Part shown: positions 1 to 11,118 of the stretch, piece after piece
How positions within the stretch are numbered: the stretch's first letter is position 1
Layout of the letters: every line of letters begins with the position of its first letter
Origin: Lepidodermella squamata
Taxonomy: Eukaryota; Gastrotricha
Direction: 5' to 3'
Assembly: GCA_047495785.1 (NCBI GenBank)
Contig: JBLDXI010000001.1
Location: 4,092,001 to 4,156,000 of the forward strand
DNA: 64,000 nt
Notes under the pieces: generated by a model
Seen by the model: the letters and a program-made list of their open reading frames with translations, nothing else
Told to the model about the DNA's origin: nothing
The model's database searches: none
Made by a program: the position numbers and the translations under genes

Positions 1-574
1 TTTAATTTTTGATTATTAGAAATCAACCTGATTTCTGATATTCGACTTACCACATTCTGACATGATTATATCCTGCGATCTACCGGAGGAAATTTCAGGC
101 TCGCTATCGGTATTTTACCCGGTCGGACCAATTTTCTCCGGTTTTTTATTCCAGCTAGCAAGAAGTTTCATTTTTGAATAACATTTCCATTTTGATTTTG
201 TTTCTGTACTGAAAAATGCGCTTTGGACTGCTTAATTGACCGACCTTTATTAGGCCAGTTGTTATTCATATTTTTGTACTTCCTAGTAAAATCCATGTCA
301 TCTGCTAATCAGGAGTAATAATATCCCTTGATTTGTACAAATATTAGTTTCATTTTTTTACAGTTCGATCATGAAATAATGTGACATCGCCTCTCTATTT
401 AGGCTTTCTCACCCCCCTCCTGTATTTTCTTGCTGCCCGAGCGTAGCTAGAGTGTGGCGGTGGCTTACGGTAAGCTCCACCCACCGCGCGATGGCTACGG
501 CTACGCTGTGGCCATTCACGGTTATGACCTCGCGCGCACTATTTTATTGCACCTAGCGGTACTTTTATTTGCTT

Positions 575-660
575 GCGTTGGCCAATGGCAGTCGCCCGCC
601 ACACAGCGGGCGGAGCTTAGATGGTCTATATAAGGAACCGAAAACCTCATAATGACCAGT
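575..660 (+). promoter_or_regulatory. CCAAT/GC-box/TATA core promoter of the helicase gene
   Basis: Three classic elements stand in order on the + strand: a CCAAT motif at about 582-586, a GC box (GGGCGG) at about 608-613, and TATATAAG at 627-634. Transcription would be expected to start near 655-665, giving a 5' leader of about 365 nt before the ATG at 1027. The leader has a short tandem run (TAGAGTTG units, about 700-725). Inference from motif order and spacing only; a solo LTR promoter is an alternative, but I found no paired terminal repeat downstream of the gene. Confidence 0.5.
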
Positions 661-1026
661 TGCTGAATTTCAGTATTACTGAGAGTTATGGGTTTATAGT
701 TGTAGAGTTGTAGAGTTGTAGAGTCATCTTACCCACTCGCAGTATTAGGTGCGATGACTTGGTCTTCTCGACTGCGATGGTTAATTATAGAATTGTAGAG
801 GGTTTCATCCCAAGTCCTCGGGACTTGTATATTTACACAATGGAATGAAAGAGTAAGGCGAGTGATGACTGGTGACTCATTCAATTATACTTTCTCTTTC
901 TTTTTATCTCCCTCCTCTTTGGGCTATTACTGTAGCTTTTATCTATTAATTTTACTCCCAAACAATTTTGTCTTATTATTTAGTATTACTTATTAGGTAA
1001 TTTTTATCAAAACTTCTAAATAAAAA

Positions 1027-2301
1027 ATGGCGTTTGGCATGCCGCAAGTGGAGTTGACCGTTTTCAATAACAGCGCCAACCAGCTGTGGTCAGGAATCGA
1101 TAACATGCCAGGTGGGCACAGCCTCCGCAGTCATCAAATTGAAGCCCTGAAAGAAATCAAATACCATTTCCAATCGACATCATCCAACGTTGCCCTCGTT
1201 GTCATGCCGGCTGGAGCTGGCAAATCTGGCGTAGCTGTTTTAGCGCCTTACGTACTGAAATGCTGCCGCTGCTTGGTCATCACACCTTCCCGCACCATTT
1301 CGCAACAACTTTACCGCGATTTCACGGGAGATACGGATCCTAGGACTGCTTTTCTATTTCGGACCAAAGTCTACGGGTTCCCGGACGGAACGCAATGGCG
1401 CTCGATTCTACCCACGTGTCGGAACATCAAAGCCGCGAGTCATTTGCGGCAAGCGATTCTGGAAGAAGCGCCCCTTGTTATCACGAACGCTCACAAAATT
1501 GGCGGAAGTAACGACAGCAACGCCAACTTGAGCATCGACGACATAGCTAGTAATTTGTTCGATTTGGTGATTGTCGACGAGGCGCACCATTATCCGGCTA
1601 AAACTTGGCGACGGATTGTTGATCACTTCGGAGACAGCAAGAAAGTTTTCCTCACGGCTACACCCTTCCATCGTGAGAAGAGAATTCTTCCGATTGATCA
1701 GCAGTGTTTTGAAATGACCATCCAACAAGCCATTGATGCGGGTGTGATTCGGCCGATAGCATTTTTCAACATCGAAGATGATCAGGATCCTGCTCAATCG
1801 ACCGCTAAATACGTGGCCCAGTATCTCGGTATTCATGACAATATCGACCCTAGTGTGGTTCACAAGGCTTTGGTGGTTTGCCAGGAGAAGGAGGCACTCA
1901 ACCCTGTGACTGACATGGTGCAAGCTTTTGAAGCGATCAACTTCCCATTTGCTGTATCCAAATACCATGGCGACTTGACCACCAACGAACTGGACCAAAT
2001 CATGGACAGTTTCAAAAGTGGTCAAATCCGAGTCCTGATAGTTTGCGGCATGTTGAAGGAAGGTTTCGATCACAATCTCATCAGCGTCGTTGCGATCTAT
2101 CGCAACATTGCCAAGTCGAGCCGGGTGTTTTTCGAGCAAGTTCTCGGGCGAGCTGTTCGGAAGGCTTCTCCGACCGATCCTATCACTGCTGTTGCCATGG
2201 CTCACAAGAAGTTCAAGCAGATGGAGAACTTTGACAGCTTGTTCGGTCAGCAGGCCACTGTTCCCGATGATGAAGATGAGTTGGACGACGACGACCAGTG
2301 A
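1027..2301 (+). CDS. SF2 DNA/RNA helicase, ResIII/DEAD-like, single exon
   Basis: Predicted ATP-dependent superfamily 2 helicase of 424 aa in one exon. Visible motifs: Walker A PAGAGKSG (residues 61-68), Walker B/motif II VIVDEAHH (181-188), motif III TATP (210-213), and in the second RecA-like domain GMLKEGFDH followed by the motif VI-like QVLGRAVRK near residue 380. The C terminus is short and acidic. The start is the ATG just after an A-rich leader, about 390 nt downstream of a good TATA box. An AATAAA lies near 2459. The gene converges on the glutaminase-like gene (268 bp between stops). Domain layout resembles stand-alone ResIII-type helicases of bacteria, fungi and some invertebrates, so horizontal origin is possible but not shown. 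Substrate unknown. Confidence 0.85.
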   Translation: MAFGMPQVELTVFNNSANQLWSGIDNMPGGHSLRSHQIEALKEIKYHFQSTSSNVALVVMPAGAGKSGVAVLAPYVLKCCRCLVITPSRTISQQLYRDFTGDTDPRTAFLFRTKVYGFPDGTQWRSILPTCRNIKAASHLRQAILEEAPLVITNAHKIGGSNDSNANLSIDDIASNLFDLVIVDEAHHYPAKTWRRIVDHFGDSKKVFLTATPFHREKRILPIDQQCFEMTIQQAIDAGVIRPIAFFNIEDDQDPAQSTAKYVAQYLGIHDNIDPSVVHKALVVCQEKEALNPVTDMVQAFEAINFPFAVSKYHGDLTTNELDQIMDSFKSGQIRVLIVCGMLKEGFDHNLISVVAIYRNIAKSSRVFFEQVLGRAVRKASPTDPITAVAMAHKKFKQMENFDSLFGQQATVPDDEDELDDDDQ

Positions 2302-2568
2302 CGTATTGAGTCTTTGCATGACGGCAAAATTCGTGCTGATCTTGATTTGACTTTTTATCTTCCCTTTTTCATTAAAGTTTGCTTTGTCATTAAAGACGCC
2401 TAAATTTGCGCATGACTGTTTTCATTCATTCAAACTTGCCAATTTTATGCTCGTTGGTCAATAAAACAATTACTGTTCAAAAGTCAGAGTCTTAATTTTT
2501 TTATAATTTACTTCACTTTCACAATATTTCACAAAACATTGGATGCAAGACCCTTTTTGTCACTTTTC

Positions 2569-4431
2569 TCAAGCCTTTTGATCAGATTCCCTCTTAGCCT
2601 TCAACTTGCTAATCGACATTTCAAGGTACTCGATAACTGCTTGGTGGGAGAATCTAACGGCTTCATCCATCGCCGTGAAACCGAATCGGTCCTTGGCCGT
2701 AATATTCTCAAGCGACAGATGACATTTCGTTATCAGAAACTCGACAACTTCTAGTTGCCCCTCGGCTACGGCGACGTGAAGAGCTGTCCTGCCGTCGTAA
2801 TCAACCGCGTCGCATAACTGCAGACCTTGGCCCATAATTTTTTTCAGAGCCGTTATGTCGCCATTCCCGGCGCAGAAGAGCGCGTTCGAAATTAGCGACG
2901 CTCGATAATCGATTTGCCGCAAGCGGGGATCCAATTTTTGATGCGTGCTTTTTACGTTGTCATAGTTATGAAATTTAAAAACTTTAACGAGTTCCTAAGA
3001 AGATAACTATTGATCGTGAATTTGAAAGAGCGAAATGTACCTCGCAAAACTGAATTCCTCGTACTGAGTTTCCAAGATCATCTAAAGGCGGTGACCAGAC
3101 GCAAATTCCGAGTAAATTGGGTACTACGACCATAATCGCGCCAGAAACGCTTGATTTAGCTGGTATGCCGACCTTGAAGGCGAATTGACCGCTGTAGTCT
3201 TGCATGCCACACGAATGCATTAACGATAAGGTATTTCGAATTGCATCGCCGCTCAGAACGCGATCTCGCTCATCAGGTAGTAGCGGGCAGTTTCCGCCAT
3301 TGGCTAAGGTTCCGGCTATAACTGCGGCAGATTCGCATGTAACCTCGATAGAACAGGCTTGGAAGTAAAGGTCTAGGGTGTCGGCTAGTTTTGCGTCAGG
3401 CGGGAATACTTTATTCTCCCGAAGATAATGGCCGATTGCGAAATTACGGTCGGCTGATTCTCGCTCGGACAAAAACTGGAGGAAAAATTATGTTTCAATT
3501 TCAAGTCTTCAATAGGATTTTATGAGGAGCCCAATACCAAAAAATACCAGTATCAGTTTTACCTTGGGGCTCTGTAAAACTTTAAGAGTTTCGTAAATAA
3601 GGATTACCATTGAGTTGCTGAAAGAAATGTGTTGATATCCAGCCATTTTTTTGATTTGGTTGAAAATGTAATCGTAGCGATCCGATACAGACTTGATATC
3701 ACGGGCCTTTCCATGAATCAGTGACATAACAGCCAAAGCTCCAGCAGCGATCAAAGGATTATGTGGTTTCCTACTTTGGTCAAGACTTAGCTCATTGCTG
3801 ATTCTTCCAGATGGTTCCCGACCAACGTAGCCATGAACTTCCTCCGTTGACAGCTCATTCAGGACCAAGGCGTAGATCAATGGCTGACAAAGTCCTTGTA
3901 AGCAAAAAGTAACCTGCGAATCGCCGGCCGAGAACCGTTGGCCATCAACGGTACAGATCGAAATGCCCCATAATTCAGGGTTGAAGCGAGCTAAAGGCGC
4001 AATGTAGGATGCAACTTCGCCCTTTTTCTTCATCGAACGGCAGCTCTCGAAAATTTCTGTAATTATGCGGCAAAAGTTGTCGAATTCTGGTATGATGAAG
4101 TCTTCTTTCATAGCTCGAATGATGATCTCATGGTTATCTTGAACGCAATCCATGAACTGCTCCTCGGTCAGCTGGGGCTCTTCGTCACCAGAGTCATCGT
4201 CGTGGCCACTTTGAAGGAACAAAGCGCGTTCGAAAAACCTTTGCAGCCTAGGATCGTCTTTCCGCAAGCCATTCATCATGATAAGCTAAAAAGTTCAATT
4301 CGAATGGTTAATTAATACAAATTTAGCTGATCGTTCACCTGGAAAAATTGGCGCAGGTAGATGACGTTCTTTTCAGGATCAGCCAATAGGCTGAAGCCTT
4401 TTTTAAGGGTCTCCATATCTTTTTCCTCCAT
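2569..4431 (-). CDS. GLS: Kidney-type glutaminase-like protein with C-terminal ankyrins, catalytic dyad lost
   Basis: Exons 4431..4339, 4285..3608, 3475..3041 and 2994..2569 (all GT-AG, all phase 0) give 543 aa. It aligns through the whole glutaminase fold ([58 protein letters not shown]) and into the typical C-terminal ankyrins ([14 protein letters not shown]). Glutaminases hydrolyse glutamine to glutamate with a Ser-x-x-Lys dyad (human GLS S286/K289). Here that motif reads FCLQGLCQP: Ser is Gly (3893-3895) and Lys is Gln (3884-3886). The Asn of NPMVNAG (human N335) is Ala, and human Y466 is Gln. Equivalents of Y249, E381, N388 and Y414 remain. The protein is expected to be inactive as a glutaminase but structurally whole. 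No mitochondrial presequence is visible; a further 5' exon is possible. Confidence 0.9.
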
Positions 4432-5092
4432 TTCCCAAAACGTTAATGAAAAGATAAAGCCAGATGAAGCTGTTACTTTTACATCTTACTTGGCCTTACT
4501 GCGGCAACTCCATTCGCCGAATAGCCCCAAGGCTTGCGTTAAATAGAAATTTCTTTCAAAGGCTATGATCCATTTATGACGCTTAATAAAATTGATTAAA
4601 ATTGACACAAAATGCCCTTGTGACTATTCTGCCAACTGCGAGTCTTATAGCTTATAGGTAACGAATGCGAAAAATTATCGCGGAAATTAATAGGAAGCGC
4701 TAAAAGTTTAGCAAAATTTCCAACATCTTCGGTCTAATGTGCAATTTATTCTTCTCAAGATCCCATGAGTTTTAATAGAGTATACAAATCTGTCGGAAAC
4801 CTAAAATTACTCAAAAATTGTTCTTCGAGCTTCGAGGCTCATTTCGGTAAGTTACAACTTTACCCGTAAAGTTCGTGAAGAACAGAAGATAATATGTAGT
4901 TTCCATACAATAACGAAATTATTGAAAAATTATTGAAAACGTTTTGCACTGGAATGAGACACAATTTAACATCGAGATCCACAACACATATAAAAACTCG
5001 GCCAAAATGATAAAGCCAACGGATTCAGCAAACTTTTCCGAAATCCAATGCACTGGTCGGAGAAGTGAGTCGTTTGCTGAGTCTAACCATCT
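4432..5092. other. Intergenic spacer, no gene seen
   Basis: AT-rich spacer between two genes that both read leftward. On the - strand an AATAAA (plus-strand TTTATT at about 4746) could serve as polyadenylation signal for the receptor that ends at 5093. No other supported feature. Confidence 0.5.
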
Positions 5093-7619
5093 CTATCTGC
5101 CACTTGAGCAAGAAACGACAGACGCCTTCCCGGGTCGAGTTGAACCACTTGCAGCACTGCCGGTACTCCCCACGCTTCGAACATGCGCAGGTTTGAAGCC
5201 ACCAGTTGTGGTGCGAGGACGAATTACCGGATCGACTTTAATTAGCAAACCAGCAGCCATTACGCTAGCATTCATCGCGACAATGCAGAATACCAGAGAT
5301 GCGTGCAGCCTGATCAGTGCCTCATTACTCGAACCGACAATCAAAGAAATGAAAACGCCAGCGAAAATGATGGTCAACAAGATGAAAATTGATAGAGAAG
5401 AGCGATGCATTTCAACTAGAAGACGAGGGTCGACATCGTAGCTGTTTTTGAAGCGCTTAATTACAGACTGAACTTTGAATGACAACAGTGTTGCTGATAG
5501 TAGCAAGATCGCTACCGTGGCTAAAGCAATAGTTGCGAAGACGATAGATACTGTAGATTGAACGATTGACTCAACCACAGCACATTCTGTAGTCTCATGT
5601 TGATAGGCCAAGCTTACGTCAGAGCTGGAGATCACGTATTCGAGTTGCACCTTCCTGGTGAATATTGGCTGGAAATAGAGCATAAAGATCACCATTGCAG
5701 GGGGAATGAAAATCAGAAATCTCGACCAATTTACCCTGCATCGCTTTCTACCTCTAATAGCTTTCAGCATAAGCAGAGCCCGGTATAACTTTTCCTCAGA
5801 AAACGCGAAATAAATTGATAGACCAATCACAGTGAGAATGACGGAAATAGAGCACCGTAGACTTGGGTCCGGATCGACTTTGGTTGGATTCGAAAAAATG
5901 CTGGTAAGCATTACTGCATCTCCAATGAGGATCCAAAAGTCATACATTGCAAGCGGGTATTCGTTTTTTCGTCGCTTAATTCGAATCCCAACAGCCAGAA
6001 GAGCTAAGACACAGATTAGCACTGCACTAATGCAGAACAAAGTTGTGCTGACGCTTAGTTGGATGATCGGTTGTTGCTGAGTCACCACAACAAGTTGGTC
6101 TTTCGGCATCGACCCGTCTAACGTTGACCATTTCAGTTTGTTGCGATAGATTACTGTCCTGTCTGGTTTTTGATTCGACTTGTAGTAACCAATGACCTCC
6201 TGATAACTAGACTGCCCGTCACCACTCATTCGCGTTTGGGTGTAGACGATTGGCATCGAGCCATTCGACCAATCTTTCGCTAGATCGTAACTCCACTCCC
6301 CCTTGATGCCAGTCAGAGAGACACGGCCTATAGCAAGCTTCATTATTCTGAAAATTTCATTTGGGTTGCTCATGAATTTTGGCGAGTTAGTCGTCCAATC
6401 GGCGAGTGTTTCATTCCGCTCGTTCAAAATTGACTCAGTTATATTGAGAATAGCCCCCATGATGATGCACTTGTCGTAGTAAGCTGGGACCCAATAGTCC
6501 ATTCCTATGGCTAGCTCTGGTTTCTCCACGCCTGCATTGACCGTTTGCACAAAATCATCCTTTGTCAATCCCGTTGTACCTTTGAAAGCCGGGCCGTAGA
6601 TATCGGAAAGAGGGGCGTCGCCGAAGAAAATTATGCTGGGCATGACATCAAGGATCATCTGCCGTGTACACCACTGGGATACAGAATCCGGCACCGGGAT
6701 ACTTTGGTCGAAATTCCATGAATATCCGATGATTACGTAGCCAGGGCCATACATGCCGTACTTCCTCATGTAACACACAACGGTTATAGCGTTGATTGCG
6801 CAGTTGAGGAATATTCTCGGTTCACGTTTTTTCATTTCGGAGAAAGTCGATTCCATCTCATATTCGTTATCCGCTGCCTCACGGAACTTAGCCATATAAG
6901 CCAGGGTGATGTTATTAGCCTCTAGGTTGTCCAAGTGATACTGCTCGCCATTTTGGTTGTACGAATTGGTATCTGTGATCAAAGCCACCCGGCTCCAACC
7001 CATTTTTCTCACGAATTCCGCGACTGAAATCATGTAGTAGTCTTGACGCTCTCCGAACGAGATGTAGTTGGGAAATTTCTCTCTTTTCCAAAATATTTCG
7101 GGCATGGGGTAGGTACTTGTCCCAATCATGCCGTAGGTGTTCATGAGATATGCGGTAACCATCTGGCTAGTCATAGCGAATTCAGCGAGGCCCATCAGTG
7201 GGAATCTGTTTGAAACCTCGTTATTCTCTAGCAACTTGGCCATCAATCCGCCAATCAAAGCAGAATCCTCAGCCTTTGAAATATATTAAAAATCAAATGA
7301 AAAATGCAATATTCTTTATGAGATTCGAACTCACTGCATCATCGAATATCTCAAAGTCGACTCGATAATTCGGGAGCCAGTTCGATTGCGCATGTAGCCA
7401 GTCCAGGGCAAGTTGTTGGCCGATCAAAACAGTCGGACCAAGGAGTAAGAAAGATATAGGCGTGATGATTTTTATAACCTTCGATCGGCTTGCCTCTGCG
7501 CTTTTGGCTTGTTGAATCTTGGGCAATTCCATGCTCCACGATAGCAACACCGTTTCAGTAGCATTGAATTCAAAGGCTTCGGAGAAGCTGAGAAATAATA
7601 GAAAAAGGATATTCATCAT
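5093..7619 (-). CDS. GABA-B-like class C GPCR, two exons
   Basis: Exons 7619..7335 and 7273..5093 give about 821 aa. The start is the ATG that opens a hydrophobic signal peptide (MMNILFLLFLSFSEA); an in-frame upstream ATG at 7748 would add 43 residues. The N-terminal half is a bilobed periplasmic-binding-type ligand domain (NWLPNY, GWSRVALITDT, YGMYGPGYVIIGYSW). No cysteine-rich domain precedes the seven membrane segments, as in GABA-B rather than mGlu or calcium-sensing receptors. The 7TM block runs from LSVSTTLFCISAVL to CIVAMNASVMAAG. The tail is short, Ser/Gly-rich and without a coiled coil, so dimerisation by GABA-B1/B2-style tail pairing is not supported. Ligand unknown; GABA or glutamate is inference. 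It differs strongly from the four intronless receptors in the window. Confidence 0.9.
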
Positions 7620-8541
7620 TAAGCAAAGTGAAATGAAAGCGCCGGGCAATCGCGTTTTATATGCTTCACGGATAAACCGGTTATCATTCGTCGTGAGTGC
7701 GCCTTGTTTGTGAAATTTCCTGTTGACATGTAACGAAGCTATCTTCATAAAAGTTTGTCTTCAACAAACGATCATGCTTCCTGTCAGACGACTCCTTGTC
7801 TTCTTCCCGCTCTAACAAACAAGTGACATATCGGACCCACGTTGTCTTAGGTTTCGCACTCACTTGCATGTGCTTCGGAATAAGCCTACAGCCTACAATC
7901 CTTGTCTCATTGACCCAGTTGTGTTTGTCTCTCGAGCGGAACTAGATAATATTTTAAATGCGATAAAAAATTGCAGAAAGCTGCTGCGTAGATCCGTCAA
8001 CATCAAAACACCTCGGAACTGTCGTATCGTCGATTTTTCAGCCACGCAACAGGGTGTCACTCTGTACCTATTTAGCAGTAAGTGCGTCTCGCAAGAGTGG
8101 CCCATAACACGCTTATTTACGCTGAACGGTTGCCAATAATTAAGACGAAAACGGAGGGAACTTGAAAATTGAAATTCTGAAAACTTAAAGCAATGATTTG
8201 CAAAAGCTCACAGCCTAATGACTGAACAATTTAAGATGGGAGGCCATAGCCATGGCCAGCTATACCCAAAGGAATATTGAAAATTAGATGTATTCTGTTT
8301 ATTCTGTTTATTACCTCTGTTTATTCATCGTAAAAATAATCATTAACATGTTTCTGAAAGGTTAGAAGAATGAAATAGGCCGCATCGCAGATAGATGATA
8401 ACCTTAACTAATACAAAGCTTCCGAACCTACAATGTTAACAAAAAAGAAGTGCCACACAGAAAAGGCAAGGGAGAAAAGGCCCATATCGTTTTTCGTTGC
8501 GTCACACAATTGGGGTGACTACGCTCTAATCTTCTTCTTAT
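7620..8541. other. Intergenic region upstream of receptor, no gene seen
   Basis: Short open frames occur on both strands but none shows a domain, codon pattern or splice logic. A start-rich alternative 5' end for the receptor (ATG at 7748) falls here. Promoter elements were not recognised. Confidence 0.4.
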
Positions 8542-9828
8542 TCAGCTGTAATAAGGGCCCTCTCTACAACTGCAACCAGGCGGCAACCAGTCCGAAGTGC
8601 ACATGCAGCGATTCGGCCGAACGCATGTGCCCCCATTTGCACAACCCGATGCGCATATCGCTGGAATAAAATACGCGATTATAGTGTGAGAGAAAAAAAT
8701 CACTGAGTTTACGAGTGTCGCACAAGGTTCCTGTCCATCCTGAGCCACACATGCAAGCATTGAGGCTGCTGCACTTGCCGCCGATGCCACAACTTGGGGT
8801 GCATATAGCTAAAAAAATTCCGAGGTGATGGTTAGTCAATTGATATGAAAGCTTGAGCCTACGCGTTTTGCAATCCCAGCCAGTCCAGCCCGCTAAGCAC
8901 GTACATTTGTAACCACCGACACGAGACAGATCGCCGACGCAAGATGTCGGCTGGCAATTCGCGGGACAAGAAATTCCTTTTTACGTATCAAACACAGTAT
9001 ATACATATATTCTTTTTGATTCGACAGTAGTACCGCTAATTGTGAGGCAAATATCCCTCAGCGCTGCGAGCTGTTGCTGCGTCAGGGCTGTTGAATGCAT
9101 GGACCAGCAGGCTAGTTTTGAGTTAGTCCAGAAAAACGGTTGCGTTCTTAGTAGAGAGTAAGTGTCAAAAGCAATCACACTTCATATAAAAAGTTATACC
9201 TAAGAGCAAATTTCAGACTGGGGTATACGGAACTGCTAGAATAACTAACAGGCACTCCAGCGACATCATCACAGCCTCCGTATGAGAGACCCGCAATCTT
9301 GTTAAAAGACATCGAAACGAAGTGCCATTTTACAAGGTCGTTGCATGAAAACTGCGCATATGCAGGTGTCGGATTCGTGCATGCAATTATCAGCTGTCTG
9401 GTCGTATTGTCGTCGTTAGACGATAGATTCATCCGCCACAAATGAGCTCCGACCAGCGATCCGGCGTAAAATTCAACAATTGGGCCTAAGCTAAGACGGC
9501 TTCCAGGCAGGTAGAAGCCAGCTATGGTATAAGATGCATTATAAGCTGAACCTGGTAGTCCATTTACGGAAATATAACTGGTAGTGTCAATGCGATTTAG
9601 TTCGTATGCACTGTCAGCCAACCCAGTTGGACCGGGTACGGGAAAAATGTTAGCAGACGACATTGCGCAGTTGATACCATTCTTGGATATATCTCGGCAT
9701 TGAAAAAGAGGGTTCATAGGCCACAGAGCGACGAGATTCGGGAATGTAAGAGAGAGATAACCGATTACATCCGGAATCGCACCGACAATCTGCGGCAGCA
9801 GTACTACAACCAGCTGAAATTGTAGCAT
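8542..9828 (-). CDS. Secreted LamG-like / EGF-repeat protein
   Basis: Five exons, 9828..9200, 9146..9034, 8976..8863, 8808..8713 and 8660..8542, give 356 aa with no broken frame. The start chosen opens a signal peptide ([17 protein letters not shown]); an upstream ATG at 9876 is in frame. Residues about 20-245 form a concanavalin/LamG-like jellyroll (LVALWPMN near the start, [10 protein letters not shown] at the end). Three EGF-like modules follow, each on its own exon bounded by phase-1 introns: [41 protein letters not shown] and [11 protein letters not shown]. The phase 1-1 exons are the classic arrangement for shuffled extracellular modules. No membrane segment is seen, so a secreted matrix or adhesion protein is likely. 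The third EGF is atypical at its end (PPGCSC). Confidence 0.85.
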
Positions 9829-10342
9829 ATTCGAAATACTATAATCCCTATAATTAATGAAAGAGGTTGTTCGCAACTTAAAGAAAATACTCAGACTTGA
9901 GAGTATTATTGCTCCTTATAAATAATCAGAGAACAGAGAGAATGTATATAAAAAGGTCAATCAAATTTTGAGCCAGATCACCCGGAACAATCCCTTTGTA
10001 TTGGTTATCCAAGGATGCCTAAAAGCGTCATATAAACGATAAAGCGCTTGAGGACGCCTATGAAAAATAATATACGGTTCTACCAGTTAGGCAAATCATA
10101 CAACATCCATTCACCTGTTAATAGAAGCATATAATAGCAAGCGCGTTAGTGTAGCTTGCGGTTTCAACTCCGTCTCCATTCAGTTCTATAGCTCATCGGG
10201 ACAATCGGGACGGCCGACCATTGCGCTCGGATTTAGCAGACCAACCAAACTACCGATGATCCTGCGGGAGTTTTGACTGTAAAGATTTCTTTGATGTGTT
10301 CATTTATTCGAAAAGACCTATCGATCAGACTCAGATCCCAAC

Positions 10343-10409
10343 CATAGATAAAGGTTTTAACCTTCATCTATGATCCCAACAAATGAATCGGATCCCAACA
10401 AATGAATCG
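10343..10409. repeat. Hairpin followed by 19-bp tandem duplication
   Basis: An inverted repeat CATAGATAAAGGTT / AACCTTCATCTATG (one mismatch, 2-nt loop) at 10343-10372 is followed by two perfect copies of GATCCCAACAAATGAATCG (10372-10390 and 10391-10409). No gene is seen in 9829-11118 around it. Could be a MITE remnant. Confidence 0.6.
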
Positions 10410-11118
10410 TTTGATCGCCTGGCACCAGCGGTGAAAAAAGCCGCCGTATGATCTTGCGAGTACAGTGTCACCGTGGCATGCGCCCTTTGATCCTGCAAAA
10501 CCTAATCTCGCTTCTAGCTTGCCATGATTTCAGCTCCACGTATTGGTTTTTTTTTATCGGAGATTATTTCTACTAACTCAGTCTTTTGCAGTTTTGTCAA
10601 TCTTCCATCGTTTCATGAATTTTTGGTAAAGCCAATAACGAAGCTGGTTTTAGCCTCCATTAAATATTTATTGTTTTTAGCTTGGAAGGAAGTCGGTGCT
10701 GCTATACGGAATGCGTGTGCGGGCAAATTATTTGGTGGACAATACCTAGAACGTAAAATATTGCAGATTTATTTTTGTGTACTAGTCCGGGCTTCCCGGT
10801 AGAATTATAGGGGCTCGTGCCGTAAACTTGAACTTTCGTAATATACGTAACATTGAATCGTCCAGACCCTATAATCCCGCGACTTTTCATATATCAGGAC
10901 ATTTTTGAGAGTTTGTAATTTTCATGCGGATTATGCAAAATGAGCTGCTATGAGGCTGCAAAAATGATGCAAAAATGATGCAAAATATCAAATGGTTTAA
11001 GGAAAACTGATGGATACCCATCAATCGATCATTTTCAGAATAGGTTTCACAATGTTCTCATTTAACTATATCACCTTAAGGTGCGAAGTCAATGGATGTT
11101 TCGACAAATCAATACCCC

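Noticed and set aside
10524-10890. Overlapping short frames on both strands as genes
   Set aside because: No homology, no supporting promoter or splice signals.
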